The notes: generated by a model from the sequence alone, not told the origin. Shown: positions 1 to 15,039, numbered from the stretch's first letter. The stretch is 64,000 bases of DNA from Jeotgalibacillus haloalkalitolerans (GCF_034427455.1 NZ_JAXQNN010000002.1:62001-126000); one strand, 5' to 3'. Numbers and translations are program-made.

Positions 1-1
1 G

Positions 2-364
2 CATCGTAATACAGGTGCAGCATGGGGGATGCTTGAAGGACAGATGTGGCTGTTTTATATTGTCACACTGATTGTCATTGCAGGAATTCTTTTTTACTAT
101 CACAAACATGCTAAAGGAAATAAATTATTCAGTGCAAGCCTGATGGTGTTACTGGGCGGAGCAGTCGGAAACTTTATTGACCGTATTTTCAGACAGGAAG
201 TTGTAGACTTTCTACAGTTTACATTCTTCAATTTTATTTTTAATATTGCAGATGCGGCACTGACAATTGGCGTAATCATGTTGTTTCTTCAAATGATTTT
301 GGAAGAAGTGCAGGAAAAGAGGAAGAAAAATGGAAAACATTCAACACTCAATACAGGAAAATGA
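2..364 (+). CDS. lspA: Lipoprotein signal peptidase II (5' truncated by window edge)
   Basis: Membrane aspartyl protease that removes the signal peptide from diacylglyceryl-modified prolipoproteins. The reading frame is open from base 2, upstream of the first ATG at 29, and the residues [10 protein letters not shown] there belong to the conserved HNxGAAxG region, so the gene begins outside the window. Visible are the GNFIDR motif and the FNIADAALT motif carrying the two catalytic aspartates, plus hydrophobic helices on either side. The 3' end overlaps rluD by 35 nt, the usual lspA-rluD coupling in Bacillales. About the last two thirds of the protein is present. Confidence 0.93.
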   Translation, partial: HRNTGAAWGMLEGQMWLFYIVTLIVIAGILFYYHKHAKGNKLFSASLMVLLGGAVGNFIDRIFRQEVVDFLQFTFFNFIFNIADAALTIGVIMLFLQMILEEVQEKRKKNGKHSTLNTGK

Positions 365-1237
365 AAAAGGAAAACGCCTTGATGCGGTTTTGGCAGGGCT
401 TGAATATAACTGGTCAAGAACCCAGGTGCAGCAGTGGATTAAAGAGGGCAATGTAACAGTGAACGGTTCTACAACTAAGCCGAATTACAAATGCGTGCCT
501 GGTGCTGAAGTACAGATTGAAATTCCTGATCCGGAACCACTTGATGTAGAAGCTGAAGAAATGAATCTTGATATTTATTATGAAGACGCTGATGTATTAG
601 TTGTGAATAAACCAAAAGGCATGGTCGTTCATCCTGCCCCGGGACATCTGACAGGGACACTTGTGAACGGTCTGATGGCGCACTGTAATGACCTTTCAGG
701 CATTAACGGTGTACTGCGTCCTGGAATTGTACACAGAATAGATAAAGATACATCAGGATTACTGATGGTTGCAAAGAATGATTCAGCTCATGAGAAACTT
801 GTGCAGCAGTTGGTCGATAAAAGCGTGACAAGAAAATATACTGCTGTCGTTCATGGTCTTATTACGCATGATGCAGGTACAATTGATGCACCGATTGGCC
901 GCGATAAAAAAGACCGTCAGAGTATGACTGTAGTAGACGGAGGGAAACAGGCGATTACACACTTTAATGTGATTGACCGCTTTAAGGATTTTACGCTTGT
1001 AGAATGTATTCTTGAAACTGGACGTACGCATCAGATCCGCGTTCACATGAAGCATATCGGTTTCCCGCTTGCAGGTGATCCGAAATATGGTCCGCGTAAA
1101 ACACCTGATCTGAATGGCCAGGCGCTTCATGCAGGCGTGCTTGGATTTGTTCACCCTTCAACAGGAGAATATATGGAATTTTCAGCGCCTGCTCCGGAAA
1201 GCTTAAATGAGTTTATTGAAAAACTTAAGAACGAACG

Positions 1238-1241
<4 letters not shown>
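330..1241 (+). CDS. rluD: RluA-family 23S rRNA pseudouridine synthase (RluD-like)
   Basis: 303 aa. Isomerises specific uridines of 23S rRNA to pseudouridine. An S4-type RNA-binding domain occupies about residues 15-70, followed by the catalytic domain with the signature [11 protein letters not shown]; Asp138 is the catalytic residue. The RTHQIRVH motif near the C terminus is also typical of the RluA family. Translation starts inside the end of lspA after a GAGGAAG ribosome-binding site. The exact target uridines cannot be told from sequence; the B. subtilis homologue at this position is YlyB. The stop codon lies in the -35 box of the pyr promoter. Confidence 0.93.
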
Positions 1242-1938
<697 letters not shown>

Positions 1939-1953
1939 AATCCTTTAATGCAG

Positions 1954-2039
1954 TCCGGAGAGGCTGGCAAAGGAGACGATGGGGGATCAGTATATCCTCA
2001 AGAGCCTCTTTGCCATGCTCCCGGCAAAGAGGCTTTTTT
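1954..2039 (+). promoter_or_regulatory. PyrR-dependent attenuator 2 (pyrR-pyrP intergenic)
   Basis: PyrR loop motif TCCGGAGAGGCT at 1954-1965. The terminator has a perfect 11-bp stem, GCCTCTTTGCC (2004-2014) with GGCAAAGAGGC (2023-2033), followed by six T. The bases GGCAAAGGAG after the PyrR loop can form the antiterminator. An in-frame ATG at 1979 falls inside this element and is not a credible start for pyrP. Confidence 0.88.
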
Positions 2040-2056
2040 ATGAGGAGGAAACGTCA

Positions 2057-3379
2057 ATGACAAATACACAAACAGCAAAACCAATTCTGGATGTAGAAGA
2101 AAAACCAAAATTAAATCAGTGGCTGACACTCAGCCTGCAGCACCTTTTCGCGATGTTTGGTGCAACTGTCCTGGTGCCGATGCTGGTAGGATTAAGCCCG
2201 GGGACAGCACTATTATCAAGCGGTCTGGGTACCATTGCATACCTGATCATCACAAAAGGTCAGATACCGGCATACCTCGGATCTTCATTCGCGTTCATCG
2301 CACCAATTATCACAGCAACTGAAATAGGCGGTCCGCAGGCAGCCATGCTAGGGGCATTTTTTGCAGGACTTGCATACGGTGCAGTTGCCATGCTGATCTA
2401 CAAATTCGGAGTAAACTGGCTGATGAGAATCCTCCCTCCGGTGGTAGTTGGACCTGTAATCATAGTCATCGGACTCAGTCTGGCCGGAACAGCTGTCAAT
2501 ATGGCAATGTACGAAAATCCACTTGCAGACCCGGCTGAATTCGTCTACAGCGGAACACACATTACAGTCGCTCTGATTACACTTGCAATTACGATTATCG
2601 CTTCAATCTATTTTAAAGGGTTTTTCGGACTGATCCCGGTTCTTGTAGGAATCACAGGTGGATACATTGCAGCGTTGTTTGCAGGTCTTGTTAATTTCCA
2701 GCAGGTCATTGACGCACCATGGTTTGCAGTACCGGATCTTTATATGCCATTTGTCGATTACACACCGGGCTTCTCCTGGACGGCCATTGCGATCATGGTA
2801 CCGGTAGCAATCGTAACGCTTTCGGAGCATACAGGTCATCAGATGGTTGTCAGTAAAGTAGTAGGAAGAAACTTTTTGGAAAAGCCGGGGTTACACAGAT
2901 CACTGCTGGGTGATGGTGTTGCCACAATGATCGCTTCAATGATCGGTGGACCGCCAAACACAACTTACGGTGAAAACATTGGGGTACTTGCAATCACAAG
3001 AATCTTCAGCGTATTTGTGATCGGGGGCGCAGCAGTCCTTGCAATCTTCTTCGGATTTGTTGGTAAAGTATCCGCACTGATTAGTTCGATCCCAACACCA
3101 GTTATGGGCGGCGTATCAATTCTGCTCTTTGGAATCATTGCTTCAAGCGGACTCAGAATGCTGATTGAAGCAAAAGTGGACTTTTCTTACAAACGCAACC
3201 TGATCATCGCGTCAGTTATCATGATCATCGGAGTTGGCGGAGCGTACGTACAATTTACAGACTCATTTATCCTTCCGGGGATGGCACTTGCAGCAATCAT
3301 CGGCATTGCACTGAACCTGATTTTACCCGGCCGCAAGCCGGAAGAGGAAACACTATTTAATGAAAATAAAGCCGCATAA
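2057..3379 (+). CDS. pyrP: Uracil permease (NCS2 family)
   Basis: 440 aa. A polytopic membrane protein that imports uracil by proton symport, feeding the salvage route to UMP. Hydrophobic segments alternate with short loops along the whole length. The family signatures include QHLFAMFGATVLVP near the N terminus and the region around SEHTGHQ, where the glutamate and histidine belong to the substrate/proton path. The start at ATG 2057 follows GAGGAGGAA with good spacing. The longer frame from 1979 is rejected because it runs through the terminator hairpin. Expression depends on read-through of attenuator 2. Confidence 0.93.
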   Translation: MTNTQTAKPILDVEEKPKLNQWLTLSLQHLFAMFGATVLVPMLVGLSPGTALLSSGLGTIAYLIITKGQIPAYLGSSFAFIAPIITATEIGGPQAAMLGAFFAGLAYGAVAMLIYKFGVNWLMRILPPVVVGPVIIVIGLSLAGTAVNMAMYENPLADPAEFVYSGTHITVALITLAITIIASIYFKGFFGLIPVLVGITGGYIAALFAGLVNFQQVIDAPWFAVPDLYMPFVDYTPGFSWTAIAIMVPVAIVTLSEHTGHQMVVSKVVGRNFLEKPGLHRSLLGDGVATMIASMIGGPPNTTYGENIGVLAITRIFSVFVIGGAAVLAIFFGFVGKVSALISSIPTPVMGGVSILLFGIIASSGLRMLIEAKVDFSYKRNLIIASVIMIIGVGGAYVQFTDSFILPGMALAAIIGIALNLILPGRKPEEETLFNENKAA

Positions 3380-3397
3380 CAATCCTTTTAAATGAAG

Positions 3398-3482
3398 TCC
3401 AGAGAGGCTTTCAAAAGGGTTTCTGACAGTACCAGTCTGTCTAAAACCGCTTTTTGAGCCTGCTCTCAAAAAGCGGTTTTTT
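3398..3482 (+). promoter_or_regulatory. PyrR-dependent attenuator 3 (pyrP-pyrB intergenic)
   Basis: PyrR loop motif TCCAGAGAGGCT, the exact consensus, at 3398-3409. The terminator has a perfect 16-bp stem, 3443-3458 with 3465-3480, a 6-nt loop and a T run. TTCAAAAGGG and the following bases can form the competing antiterminator. It governs pyrB and everything downstream. Confidence 0.9.
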
Positions 3483-3530
3483 ATTGGAAAGCGGTTATAC
3501 AAACGATTAATAAATTAATAGAGCTGATGA

Positions 3531-3630
3531 TTGGAGTGGAAGGCGGTGACTCCTGCGGCAGGAAGGGACAGCTGAGACCTGGCATGGCGAAGCCTGCGGG
3601 CTCACCGCCCGGCCGCGGAAAGCATCCGCG
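3531..3630 (+). repeat. Dispersed palindromic intergenic repeat, copy A
   Basis: A G+C-rich block between attenuator 3 and pyrB that does not code. It shares ordered modules with the block at 13117-13247: GGAAGGGACAG, TGAGACC, GCGAAGC, GGCTCACCGCCCGG and GGAAAGC. Similar GGCGGxGACTCCTGCGG blocks are, from memory, common between genes of Bacillaceae. It sits 34 nt before the pyrB start, inside the operon, so it is transcribed. Confidence 0.7.
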
Positions 3631-3664
3631 GTTATGACAGGAGATTAAACAAGGAGGTTCAAAC

Positions 3665-4570
3665 ATGCATTTTCTTACACTTGATGAACTGACAGTTGAA
3701 GATATTTATGAGGTACTTCACCAGGCTGAAGCGCTTAAAAATCATAAGCCGCTGCCAAGACCGGATCTTTATGCAGTGAACCTGTTTTTTGAAAACAGCA
3801 CAAGAACAAAATGCAGTTTTGAAATGGCACAGAGAAAGCTTGGGATGAACGTTCTGTCATTTGAAGCAGGCACCGCTTCAATCAGTAAGGGCGAGTCACT
3901 TTATGACACTGTAAAAACCCTTGAGGCGATTGGAGTAGACGTAGCAGTGATCCGTCATAGTGAAGAAAGATATTTTGATGCGCTGAAAGGTAAAGTTTCA
4001 ATTTCACTCATCAATGGTGGCGATGGTATGGGGCATCATCCTTCTCAATGTATGCTTGACCTCCTCACGATCTATCAGGAGTTTGGCCGTTTTAAAGGCT
4101 TGAATATCACGATAGCAGGCGATATCAGACACAGCCGGGTTGCGCGGTCAAACACTTACGCACTGAAAAGACTCGGTGCAAATGTTAACTTTTCAGGTCC
4201 AACAGCTTGGCGTGACCCGGATATGGAGGAGATCTCCTTCATTGAAATGGATCAGGCTGTAAAAGAAAGTGATGTTGTGATGCTGCTGCGGGTTCAGCAT
4301 GAAAGACATGCATTCGGTGAGAACTTCACAAAGCAGGAATATCACAATCAGTATGGGCTGACACTTGAAAGAGAGAAAAAAATGAAAAAGAACAGTATTA
4401 TCATGCATCCTGCGCCTGTGAATCGTGGAGTTGAAATTGCAGATGAACTGGTGGAATGCGAAAGATCACGCATTTTCAAACAAATGAAAAATGGTGTGTT
4501 CACAAGAATGGCGATGCTTCAATATGTACTGGCAAAAAGAGAGGAGACAAAACATGAACTTATTAATTAA
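3665..4570 (+). CDS. pyrB: Aspartate carbamoyltransferase catalytic chain
   Basis: 301 aa. Joins carbamoyl phosphate and L-aspartate to N-carbamoyl-L-aspartate, the committed step of pyrimidine synthesis. The carbamoyl-phosphate signature FFENSTRTK is at residues 41-49 and SKGES near 74-78; HPSQ lies in the middle of the chain. No pyrI regulatory chain follows, as expected for Bacillales. The start at ATG 3665 follows AAGGAGG. The 3' end overlaps pyrC by 17 nt. It has a longer leader than the other operon genes because of attenuator 3 and the repeat. Confidence 0.96.
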   Translation: MHFLTLDELTVEDIYEVLHQAEALKNHKPLPRPDLYAVNLFFENSTRTKCSFEMAQRKLGMNVLSFEAGTASISKGESLYDTVKTLEAIGVDVAVIRHSEERYFDALKGKVSISLINGGDGMGHHPSQCMLDLLTIYQEFGRFKGLNITIAGDIRHSRVARSNTYALKRLGANVNFSGPTAWRDPDMEEISFIEMDQAVKESDVVMLLRVQHERHAFGENFTKQEYHNQYGLTLEREKKMKKNSIIMHPAPVNRGVEIADELVECERSRIFKQMKNGVFTRMAMLQYVLAKREETKHELIN

Positions 4571-5822
4571 AGGTGCAGATGTATTCGGATATGGAGTAAC
4601 AGATGTCAGAATTTCTGATGGCAGTATTCAGTCAATTGGTGAGTTATCACCTTTACATAATGAGGAAGTCATTGAGGCCTCAGGAAAGGTGCTTTCTCCA
4701 GGCTTCACCGATGTACACATTCACTTGAGGGAGCCGGGTGGAGAGCACAAGGAAACAATTAAAACAGGTACGCAGGCAGCAGCACGCGGAGGATATACGC
4801 TTGTATGTGCGATGCCGAATACAAGACCGGTACCAGATGACATAGAAACGCTTGGAAACATTCAAAGAAAAATAAAAGAAGACGCGGTGGTACCGGTACT
4901 GCCATATGCTTCTATTACACAAAACCTTGCGGGAAAAGAAATTAACGATTTAGAAGCACTTGCAAAGCAGGGGGCATTTGCCTTCACAGATGACGGGGTC
5001 GGAATTCAAAGTGCTGACCAGATGCTGCAGGTGATGGAAAGAGCAGCAAAGCTTGGGAAGGCGGTTGTGGCACATTGTGAAGATAACAGTCTGATTCATG
5101 GCGGATGTATGCATGAAGGAAAGCGCTCAGAGGAACTCGGTCTGCCCGGTATTCCATCTGTGTGTGAATCAGTGCAGATTGCCCGTGATGTGCTGCTGGC
5201 TGAAGCTGCTGACTGCCACTATCACGTTTGTCACGTATCTACGAAAGAATCAGTGAGAGTGATCCGGGATGCAAAAAAGGCAGGAGTAAAAGTAACGGCT
5301 GAAGTAACACCACATCACCTGTTATTGAATGAAGAAGCGATCCCGGGTGATGATGCCAATTTTAAAATGAACCCGCCGCTCCGCTCGAAAGAAGACCAGC
5401 AGGCACTGATCGAGGGACTTGAAGACGGAACAATTGATTTCATTGCAACAGACCATGCACCTCATGCAAGTAAAGAAAAAGCAGAAGGAATGCTAAGGGC
5501 ACCATTTGGCATAACAGGACTTGAAACAGCATTTGAACTGCTGAATACAGCGTTTGTTGAAACAGGGAAATGGACACTGGATCAGCTGATTGAGTGGCTC
5601 GCAGTAAAGCCGGCAGCTGTTTTTGGACTGGATGCAGGAAAGCTCTCTGAGGGTGTTGATGCAGACCTTGTATTATTAGATCTGACTGAAAAGAGCAGGA
5701 TCAATCCTGAACAGTTTCGGTCAAAAGGGAAAAATACACCTTTTAGCGGTCAGCAGGTAACCGGAAAAGTCGTCATGACAATCAGTAAAGGAAAAATCGT
5801 ATTTCAGGAGGAACTCGTATGA
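4554..5822 (+). CDS. pyrC: Dihydroorotase
   Basis: 422 aa. Zinc amidohydrolase that cyclises carbamoyl-aspartate to dihydroorotate. The metal-binding motif [10 protein letters not shown] is at about residues 57-66, and the ATDHAPH motif lies near residue 304. The start at ATG 4554 follows AGAGGAG and overlaps pyrB; the upstream in-frame start at 4491 would lie deep in pyrB and adds an unconserved stretch. The stop overlaps the carA start, so translation is probably coupled. This is the class I type found in Bacillus, longer than the E. coli enzyme. Confidence 0.95.
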   Translation: MNLLIKGADVFGYGVTDVRISDGSIQSIGELSPLHNEEVIEASGKVLSPGFTDVHIHLREPGGEHKETIKTGTQAAARGGYTLVCAMPNTRPVPDDIETLGNIQRKIKEDAVVPVLPYASITQNLAGKEINDLEALAKQGAFAFTDDGVGIQSADQMLQVMERAAKLGKAVVAHCEDNSLIHGGCMHEGKRSEELGLPGIPSVCESVQIARDVLLAEAADCHYHVCHVSTKESVRVIRDAKKAGVKVTAEVTPHHLLLNEEAIPGDDANFKMNPPLRSKEDQQALIEGLEDGTIDFIATDHAPHASKEKAEGMLRAPFGITGLETAFELLNTAFVETGKWTLDQLIEWLAVKPAAVFGLDAGKLSEGVDADLVLLDLTEKSRINPEQFRSKGKNTPFSGQQVTGKVVMTISKGKIVFQEELV

Positions 5823-6904
5823 CTAACAAGCTGCTAATTTTAGAAGATGGTTCAGTATTTAAAGGAGAAGGTTTCGGCTGGATGGGTGATGCTGAAGGCG
5901 AAGTTGTTTTTAACACAGGAATGACCGGCTATCAGGAAATTCTTTCAGACCCATCCTACTGTGCGCAGATGGTTGTTCTGACTTATCCACTGATCGGAAA
6001 TTACGGAATTAACAGAGATGATTTTGAATCAATCCATCCATATATAAAGGCATTGATCGTAAGAGAAGCGTGTGATCTGCCTGCTAACTTCAGAAGTGAA
6101 GCAAGCATTGATGATCTGCTGAAGGAAAAGAAAATTCCGGGTCTCGCAGGCATCGACACGAGAAGGCTGACAAGACTGATCAGAAGCTACGGGACGATGA
6201 AAGGAAGAATCTGTGCTGAATCTGCAGATGTTGACCAGGTAGTATCAGAGCTGAAATCATCCGATCTTGCCACTGATCAGGTAAGCCGCGTCTCGACTAA
6301 ATCCTCTTATCCGAGTCCCGGGAGAGGGAAGCGCGTAGTCGTTGTAGACTACGGGATGAAACACGGAATTCTGAGAGAACTTAATCGCAGACAATGTGAT
6401 GTCATTGTTGTGCCATATCACACTTCAGCAAAAGAAATCCTGAGACTTCATCCTGATGGCGTTGTGTTATCTAATGGACCTGGGGATCCAAAATCAGTAC
6501 CTGAATCTGTCCAGGCAGTAAAAGAACTTGTCGGCGCTGTGCCGATTTTTGGAATCTGCCTTGGTCACCAGCTGCTGGCGCTTGCCGGAGGAGCAGATAC
6601 ATTTAAGTTGAAATTCGGTCACCGTGGATCAAATCATCCGGTTAAGGATCTGGCTACAGGGAAAGTTGCGATTACTGCACAAAATCACGGATATGCAGTA
6701 GATGAACAGTCACTGCTAACAACAGATTTTATTGTCACACATAAAGCATTGAACGACGGAACAGTTGAAGGAATTGCTCATAGAACAAACGCCGCATTTT
6801 CTGTACAGTATCACCCGGAAGCTTCACCTGGTCCGGAGGATGCAAATGAATTATTTGACCGTTTTATTCAGATGATGGAGAAGGAGGAAATTCAATATGC
6901 CTAA
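5819..6904 (+). CDS. carA: Carbamoyl-phosphate synthase small (glutaminase) subunit
   Basis: 361 aa. Hydrolyses glutamine and passes ammonia to CarB. The N-terminal small-chain domain covers about residues 1-145 and a class I glutamine amidotransferase domain the rest. The nucleophile is Cys247 in GICLGHQ, with His332 and Glu334 in HPEA completing the triad. It overlaps pyrC by 4 nt and carB by 8 nt. As pyrAA of the pyr operon it is the pyrimidine-regulated enzyme rather than an arginine-specific copy, inferred from position. Confidence 0.96.
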   Translation: MTNKLLILEDGSVFKGEGFGWMGDAEGEVVFNTGMTGYQEILSDPSYCAQMVVLTYPLIGNYGINRDDFESIHPYIKALIVREACDLPANFRSEASIDDLLKEKKIPGLAGIDTRRLTRLIRSYGTMKGRICAESADVDQVVSELKSSDLATDQVSRVSTKSSYPSPGRGKRVVVVDYGMKHGILRELNRRQCDVIVVPYHTSAKEILRLHPDGVVLSNGPGDPKSVPESVQAVKELVGAVPIFGICLGHQLLALAGGADTFKLKFGHRGSNHPVKDLATGKVAITAQNHGYAVDEQSLLTTDFIVTHKALNDGTVEGIAHRTNAAFSVQYHPEASPGPEDANELFDRFIQMMEKEEIQYA

Positions 6905-9900
6905 ACGTACTGATATTAAAACCATTTTAGTGATCGGGTCCGGCCCGATTATCATCGGACAGGCAGCTGAGTTTGATTATGCAGGCACACAGGCCTGTCT
7001 GGCACTGAAAGAAGAAGGATACCGTGTAGTGCTGGTGAATTCAAATCCTGCAACCATCATGACTGATACTGAAATTGCAGACAAAGTATATATGGAGCCT
7101 TTAACAGTAGAGTTTATCAGCAGAATCATCAGAATGGAAAGACCCGATGCACTGCTTCCGACGCTTGGCGGACAGACTGCACTGAACCTGGCAGTTGAGT
7201 TATCTGAAAGCGGCATTCTTGAGGAGTGCAATGTAGAAATCCTCGGTACAAAACTGGATGCCATTCAGCAGGCGGAGGACCGTGATCTTTTCAGAAAGCT
7301 GATGAATGAGTTAAACGAGCCGGTGCCTGAAAGTGAAATTATCCATAATCTTGATGAAGCTTTCGCTTTTGTTCAGGAAATAGGTTATCCGGTCATTGTC
7401 CGTCCGGCATTTACCCTTGGCGGTACCGGCGGGGGAATCTGCAATAATGAAGAAGAACTGATTGAAGTTGTCACTTCCGGTTTAAAATACAGCCCCGTGA
7501 CGCAATGTCTACTTGAAAAAAGCATCGCCGGGTTCAAGGAAATTGAATATGAAGTGATGCGTGATAAAGATGATCATGCAATTGTCGTATGTAACATGGA
7601 AAATATAGATCCGGTCGGTATTCACACAGGTGATTCAATCGTTGTAGCACCTTCCCAGACGCTGAGCGACAGAGAATATCAGATGCTTAGAAACTGCTCG
7701 CTCAAAATTATACGCGCGCTCGGAATTGAAGGCGGCTGTAACGTTCAGCTTGCACTCGATCCTGACAGCTTTCAATACTATATTATTGAAGTGAACCCGC
7801 GGGTCAGCAGATCTTCAGCACTTGCATCTAAAGCAACCGGCTACCCGATTGCTAAGCTTGCAGCAAAAATTGCTACAGGCCTTACACTTAATGAGATGAT
7901 TAACCCGGTAACAGGTACATCATACGCATGCTTTGAACCGGCACTGGACTATGTAGTTACTAAGATTCCAAGATGGCCATTTGATAAGTTTGAGTCGGCA
8001 AAGCGTAATCTTGGTACTCAAATGAAAGCAACAGGTGAAGTGATGGCAATCGGGCGTACGCTTGAAGAATCTCTTCTGAAGGCAGTCCGTTCACTTGAGA
8101 ACAACGTCTACCACCTGGAAATTGAGCAGAATGATGCTGAGTGGGTCGAACGCAGAATCAGAAAAGCAGGGGATGAACGTTTGTTTTATATCGGTGAAGC
8201 ACTCCGTATGGGCGTTTCAATAAAAGAGATCCATGACTGGAGTAAAATTGATTTCTTCTTCCTGAATAAGATGAACAACATCGTTCAATTTGAAAAAGTG
8301 CTTCGTGAAGACCAGTCATATGAAGCATTATATAAAGCGAAAAGAATGGGCTTCAGTGATAAAACAATTGCTGCTTTGTGGAACATGTCTGAAGAAGACG
8401 TCTATAACAGAAGAAAAGCAGAAGGGTTAATGCCGGTCTACAAGATGGTTGATACTTGTGCAGCTGAATTTGAATCTGAAACACCATACTTTTACGGTAC
8501 TTATGAAGATGAAAATGAGTCTGTCGTCAGCAGCCGTAAGAAAGTCATTGTATTAGGATCAGGTCCAATCAGAATCGGACAGGGTGTGGAGTTTGACTAT
8601 GCTACTGTTCACTCAGTATGGGCAATTAAAGAAGCCGGCTATGAAGCGATCGTCATCAATAGTAACCCTGAAACCGTATCGACGGACTTCTCAATTTCGG
8701 ACAAGCTCTACTTTGAGCCGTTAACACTGGAAGACGTCATGCATGTCATTGACCTTGAAAAGCCGGAGGGAGTCGTTGTACAGTTTGGCGGACAGACTGC
8801 GATTAACCTGGCAGATGGTCTTTCTAAAAGAGGCGTGAAAATTCTTGGCACATCGCTTGAAGATGTGGATCGTGCAGAAAACAGAGATGAATTTGAAAAA
8901 GCTCTGAAAACGCTTAGTATCCCGCAGCCTGAAGGAAAAACAGCTGTATCAGAAGAGCAGGCAGTCGTTATTGCGGGTGAAATCGGATATCCGGTACTTG
9001 TCCGTCCATCGTATGTACTGGGCGGCCGTGCAATGGAAATCGTCTATCATGAAGAGGAACTTCGTCAATACATGAATACAGCAGTAAAAGCCAGTCCGGA
9101 ACACCCTGTGTTAATCGACCGCTATCTGACTGGTAAAGAGATTGAGGTAGATGCGATCAGTGACGGAGAAACAGTATGTATTCCGGGGATCATGGAGCAT
9201 ATTGAGCGCGCAGGCGTTCACTCAGGGGATTCAATTGCTGTATACCCTCCGCAGTCCCTGACTGAAGAGCATGTTGCAACGCTGGAAGACTATACGATCC
9301 GCCTGGCAAAAGGACTGAATATTAAAGGATTAATTAATATTCAATACGTCATCTCTAAAGGTGAAATTTTTGTACTTGAGGTCAATCCGAGATCAAGCCG
9401 TACCGTTCCGTTTATGAGTAAAATTACAGGTATTCCAATGGCTAATATGGCGATGAAAGCAATACTCGGTGAAAAAATCAGTTCGTTTGGCTATAGTACA
9501 GGACTCGTTCCGCAAAAAGAAGGTGTATACGTAAAAGTTCCAGTCTTCTCATTTGCGAAACTGAAGCGTGTTGATATTACGCTTGGACCGGAAATGAAGT
9601 CCACAGGTGAAGTGATCGGTAAAGATGAAACATTAGAAAAAGCATTGTATAAAGGGCTTACTGCAGCAGGAATGAATATTAAACATCATGGCTCTGTTCT
9701 GTTAACGGTAGCAGATAAAGACAAGGAAGCGGGTACAATGCTTGCTGAAAGATTCCACCGCCTTGGCTATCACATTCTTGCAACTGAAGGAACCGCACAG
9801 TCATTTAAAGAAGCGGGAATTCCGGCTGAGCCAATTAATAAAATCGGTGAGCAGGGCAAGACGCTGATTGATGGCATTCAGTCAGGCGAAATCCAGCTCG

Positions 9901-10084
9901 TTGTCAATACGCTGACAAAAGGCAAGCAGCCTGCAAGAGACGGTTTCAGAATCCGTCGTGAGTCAGTTGAAAACGGAGTACCATGTCTGACATCACTCGA
10001 TACAGCAGAAGCCATGCTGCGTGTACTGGAGTCAATGAACTTTACAATGGCACCAATGAGCCCTGTGAAAAAGGCGGCACTTGT

Positions 10085-10088
<4 letters not shown>
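6897..10088 (+). CDS. carB: Carbamoyl-phosphate synthase large subunit
   Basis: 1063 aa. Makes carbamoyl phosphate from bicarbonate, ammonia and two ATP. The chain is an internal duplication: the opening [19 protein letters not shown] is mirrored by [18 protein letters not shown] near residue 552, each starting an ATP-grasp half. The C-terminal part carries the MGS-like allosteric domain, which in Bacillus binds UMP and PRPP. Start at ATG 6897 after GAAGGAGG, with an 8-nt overlap with carA. The stop overlaps the pyrK start (ATGA). Full length for the family. Confidence 0.97.
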
Positions 10089-12451
<2,363 letters not shown>

Positions 12452-12459
<8 letters not shown>

Positions 12460-13060
12460 AAAAATGGCTGCATACCTCCTTGAAATAAAGGCAGTGGAAT
12501 TAAATCCGGAGAACCCATTTACATGGGCATCCGGTATCAAATCACCAATCTACTGTGACAACCGGTTAATCATGTCATATCCGGAAATCAGATCTTACGC
12601 TGCAGACCAGCTGACAGAACTGATCAAAACAAATTTTGCTGAAGCGGAAATCATTGCAGGCACGGCAACAGCCGGAATTCCTCATGCTGCCTGGGTCAGT
12701 GAAAGACTGAATCTGCCGATGAATTATGTACGTTCTTCAGCTAAAAAGCATGGAAAAACGAACCAGATTGAAGGGAAAGTAACGCCTGGTAAAAAAGCAG
12801 TCGTTATTGAGGATTTAATCTCAACCGGCGGAAGCAGCATTGACGCTGTAAAAGCGCTTGAAGAGCAGGGGATCAAAGTACTAGGGGTTGCCGCACTATT
12901 TACATACGGCTTCAAAAAAGCAGAACAGCAATTCAAAGAAGCAGGTGTTCCTTACTATACAGTCACCAATTTCGACACACTGATCGAACAAGCCAGCGTA
13001 CTGAACTATATCAGTCAGGACCAGGTAAATGAATTAGCGAAGTGGAAGAGCGAGTTTTAG
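12452..13060 (+). CDS. pyrE: Orotate phosphoribosyltransferase
   Basis: 202 aa. Adds the ribose phosphate of PRPP to orotate, giving OMP for PyrF. The PRPP-binding motif AVVIEDLISTGGSS lies near residues 112-125, and the ATAGIPHAAW loop is present. It is the last gene of the pyr operon; the next gene is in the opposite direction. No strong simple terminator is seen right after it, but the long palindromic repeat B begins 57 nt downstream and could end transcription. Confidence 0.95.
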
Positions 13061-13116
13061 TTAGAAGTGGTTATTAAGTAATTTTAGATAGAGGATTAAT
13101 CTGGAGATACCATAAT

Positions 13117-13247
13117 CAGCTGAACCTTGTAGTGTGGGACGGAGACTCCCGCCCCAGGAAGGGACAGGTGAGACCATCTATGCGAAGCATAGGGGGCTCA
13201 CCGCCCGGGGGCAGGAAAGCGCAGTCCCACACGGAAAGGTTCGGCGG
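13117..13247 (+). repeat. Dispersed palindromic intergenic repeat, copy B
   Basis: Second copy of the element at 3531-3630, placed between the convergent genes pyrE and rqcH. Nested inverted parts can be read outward from the centre: CTATGC/GCATAG, GGTGAG/CTCACC, GCCCC/GGGGGC, TGTGGGAC/GTCCCACA and AACCTT/AAGGTT, giving one long imperfect hairpin on both strands. Likely acts as a two-way transcript end here, by inference. Confidence 0.72.
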
Positions 13248-13261
13248 TTATAAAGAAACTA

Positions 13262-14971
13262 TTATTTTTTTAATCGCCTGATTAATTCATCATCCGGTGT
13301 AACATACACAGTCTCCTGCTGCTCATAAATCACATAGCCGGGCTTCGATCCGCTCGGCTTTTTAACATGACGGATTTTTGTGAAATCAACAGGTACTGAA
13401 CTTGATGCCCGGGCCTTACTGAAATATGCAGCAATCTTAGCAGCCTCCAGAATTGTCTCTTCATCCGGCTCTTTATCCCTGATGACCACATGTGAACCTG
13501 GAATGTCCTTTGTATGAAGCCAGATTTCATCTTTTCCCGCAGCCTTATTTGTCAGGTAATCATTTTGTTTATTATTTTTTCCGACAAGAATTAAAGTGCC
13601 ATTGCTTGCAATATATTCTTCGAGTACAGGCTTTTGAGGTTTTGATTTTTTCTTCTTTTGTTTCTTTGCTTTCATATAGCCTTCTTCAGCCAGTTCTTCT
13701 CTGATTTCCTCGAGGTCAGATGGTGATGCAGAATCAAGCTGCTGCATCAGCTGATCAAAATACTCAATTTCCTTTTCAGCAATCGCAATCTGTTCCTTCA
13801 CGACTTCCACAGCATTTTTTGCTTTCTGGTATTTAGTGAAATACCACTGCGCGTTTTCTGAAGGTGTTTTACGCGGGTCCAGTTTGATTGTGACTGCGGG
13901 AGAGTCTTCTTCATAGTAATTCAGCACTTCCACTTCAGGCATGCCGCGTTCCACAGCATAAATGTTAGCTGTCAGCAATTCACCGCTCAGCTGATATTTT
14001 CCCGCTTCTGCTGCCTGATCCAGCGTTTTGTTGAGTTTTTTTATTTTCAGTACGTTCTTATCTTTTTCATTTTTAATAAATCGTTCAAGGTCATGTCCCT
14101 GCTGTCTGACACGATCACGTTCAGCTTTTCCGAAATAATAGCGGTCAAGCAGCTGGCTGATTGTCGGATGTGATTCCGTTTGTGCATCTTTTAGTTGCTG
14201 AAGCGGATAAAGGTAGAAATAGTCTTTTCCGTTATGCTGCATAAAAGTGGGCTCATAGTCATGCGCTTTTACTCTTTTAAGCAGCTGACTGAACGCTTCA
14301 TATACACGCTTTTTCTCAGTCAACCCTGCGCGTTCGATTACTTCTTTGGCAAACAGGGGAGACAGTCCGGCAAAATGCTGTACAAGCTGTTTATCAAGCT
14401 TCCCGCTGTTCCAGTCAATTGTCCGCAGAAAAATGTCCTCATTTACTTCAAACGGATTTAATTTATTCTGTTCCGGGGGCCATTCAAAATCAGCTCCGGG
14501 CAGAATCGTTCTCGCACGGTTCACAGATGGGTTTAAGTGCTTAATACTGTCTAAAATCATGCTGCGGTCTTTATCTACTAAAATAATATTAGAGTGTCTT
14601 CCCATAATTTCTACAATCAACTGTTTATATGAAATATCCCCGATTTCATTGCGTCCTTTCACTTCAAACACAATAATCCGTTCCATCTCTTTCTGGGTAA
14701 TGGATTCGATGATTGCCCCTTCCAGATGCTTACGAAGAAGCATACAGAACATTGGCGGTTCTGACGGGTTATCATACTGCTCTTCAGTTACCTGGATTCT
14801 TGAATAAGAAGGATGGGCTGAGAGAAGTAATTTGTGGTTTTTACCCTTTGCCCGGATAACCATGATTAATTCATTCTGATAGGGCTGGTGAATACGGCTG
14901 ATCCGGCCGCCGTCCAATTGATCAGTTAGTTCCTTGGTGATGGCTCTGGTGAATAATCCATCAAATGACAT
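13262..14971 (-). CDS. rqcH: RqcH, ribosome quality-control NFACT protein (Rqc2/FpbA homologue)
   Basis: 569 aa. Binds stalled 50S subunits carrying peptidyl-tRNA and recruits tRNA-Ala to add C-terminal alanine tails, marking the chain for proteolysis. The N-terminal NFACT-N domain has the [11 protein letters not shown] motif; a helical coiled-coil stretch lies at about residues 290-430, and the NFACT-R domain ([15 protein letters not shown]) is at the C terminus. It was formerly annotated as a fibronectin-binding protein (YloA). Start ATG preceded by GAGGG. Transcribed leftwards, divergent from yicC and convergent with pyrE. Confidence 0.92.
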   Translation of the reverse strand: MSFDGLFTRAITKELTDQLDGGRISRIHQPYQNELIMVIRAKGKNHKLLLSAHPSYSRIQVTEEQYDNPSEPPMFCMLLRKHLEGAIIESITQKEMERIIVFEVKGRNEIGDISYKQLIVEIMGRHSNIILVDKDRSMILDSIKHLNPSVNRARTILPGADFEWPPEQNKLNPFEVNEDIFLRTIDWNSGKLDKQLVQHFAGLSPLFAKEVIERAGLTEKKRVYEAFSQLLKRVKAHDYEPTFMQHNGKDYFYLYPLQQLKDAQTESHPTISQLLDRYYFGKAERDRVRQQGHDLERFIKNEKDKNVLKIKKLNKTLDQAAEAGKYQLSGELLTANIYAVERGMPEVEVLNYYEEDSPAVTIKLDPRKTPSENAQWYFTKYQKAKNAVEVVKEQIAIAEKEIEYFDQLMQQLDSASPSDLEEIREELAEEGYMKAKKQKKKKSKPQKPVLEEYIASNGTLILVGKNNKQNDYLTNKAAGKDEIWLHTKDIPGSHVVIRDKEPDEETILEAAKIAAYFSKARASSSVPVDFTKIRHVKKPSGSKPGYVIYEQQETVYVTPDDELIRRLKK

Positions 14972-15039
14972 ACAAATCCCTCTTTCTGTCTTTCTTTATA
15001 TCTTCTGTCCCATCTTATCATCTTTTCAGGCAGTCTGTA

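Noticed and set aside
1979-2056. Longer pyrP N terminus from ATG 1979
   Set aside because: It runs through the attenuator 2 terminator stem and lacks a ribosome-binding site; ATG 2057 follows GAGGAGG and begins the normal protein.
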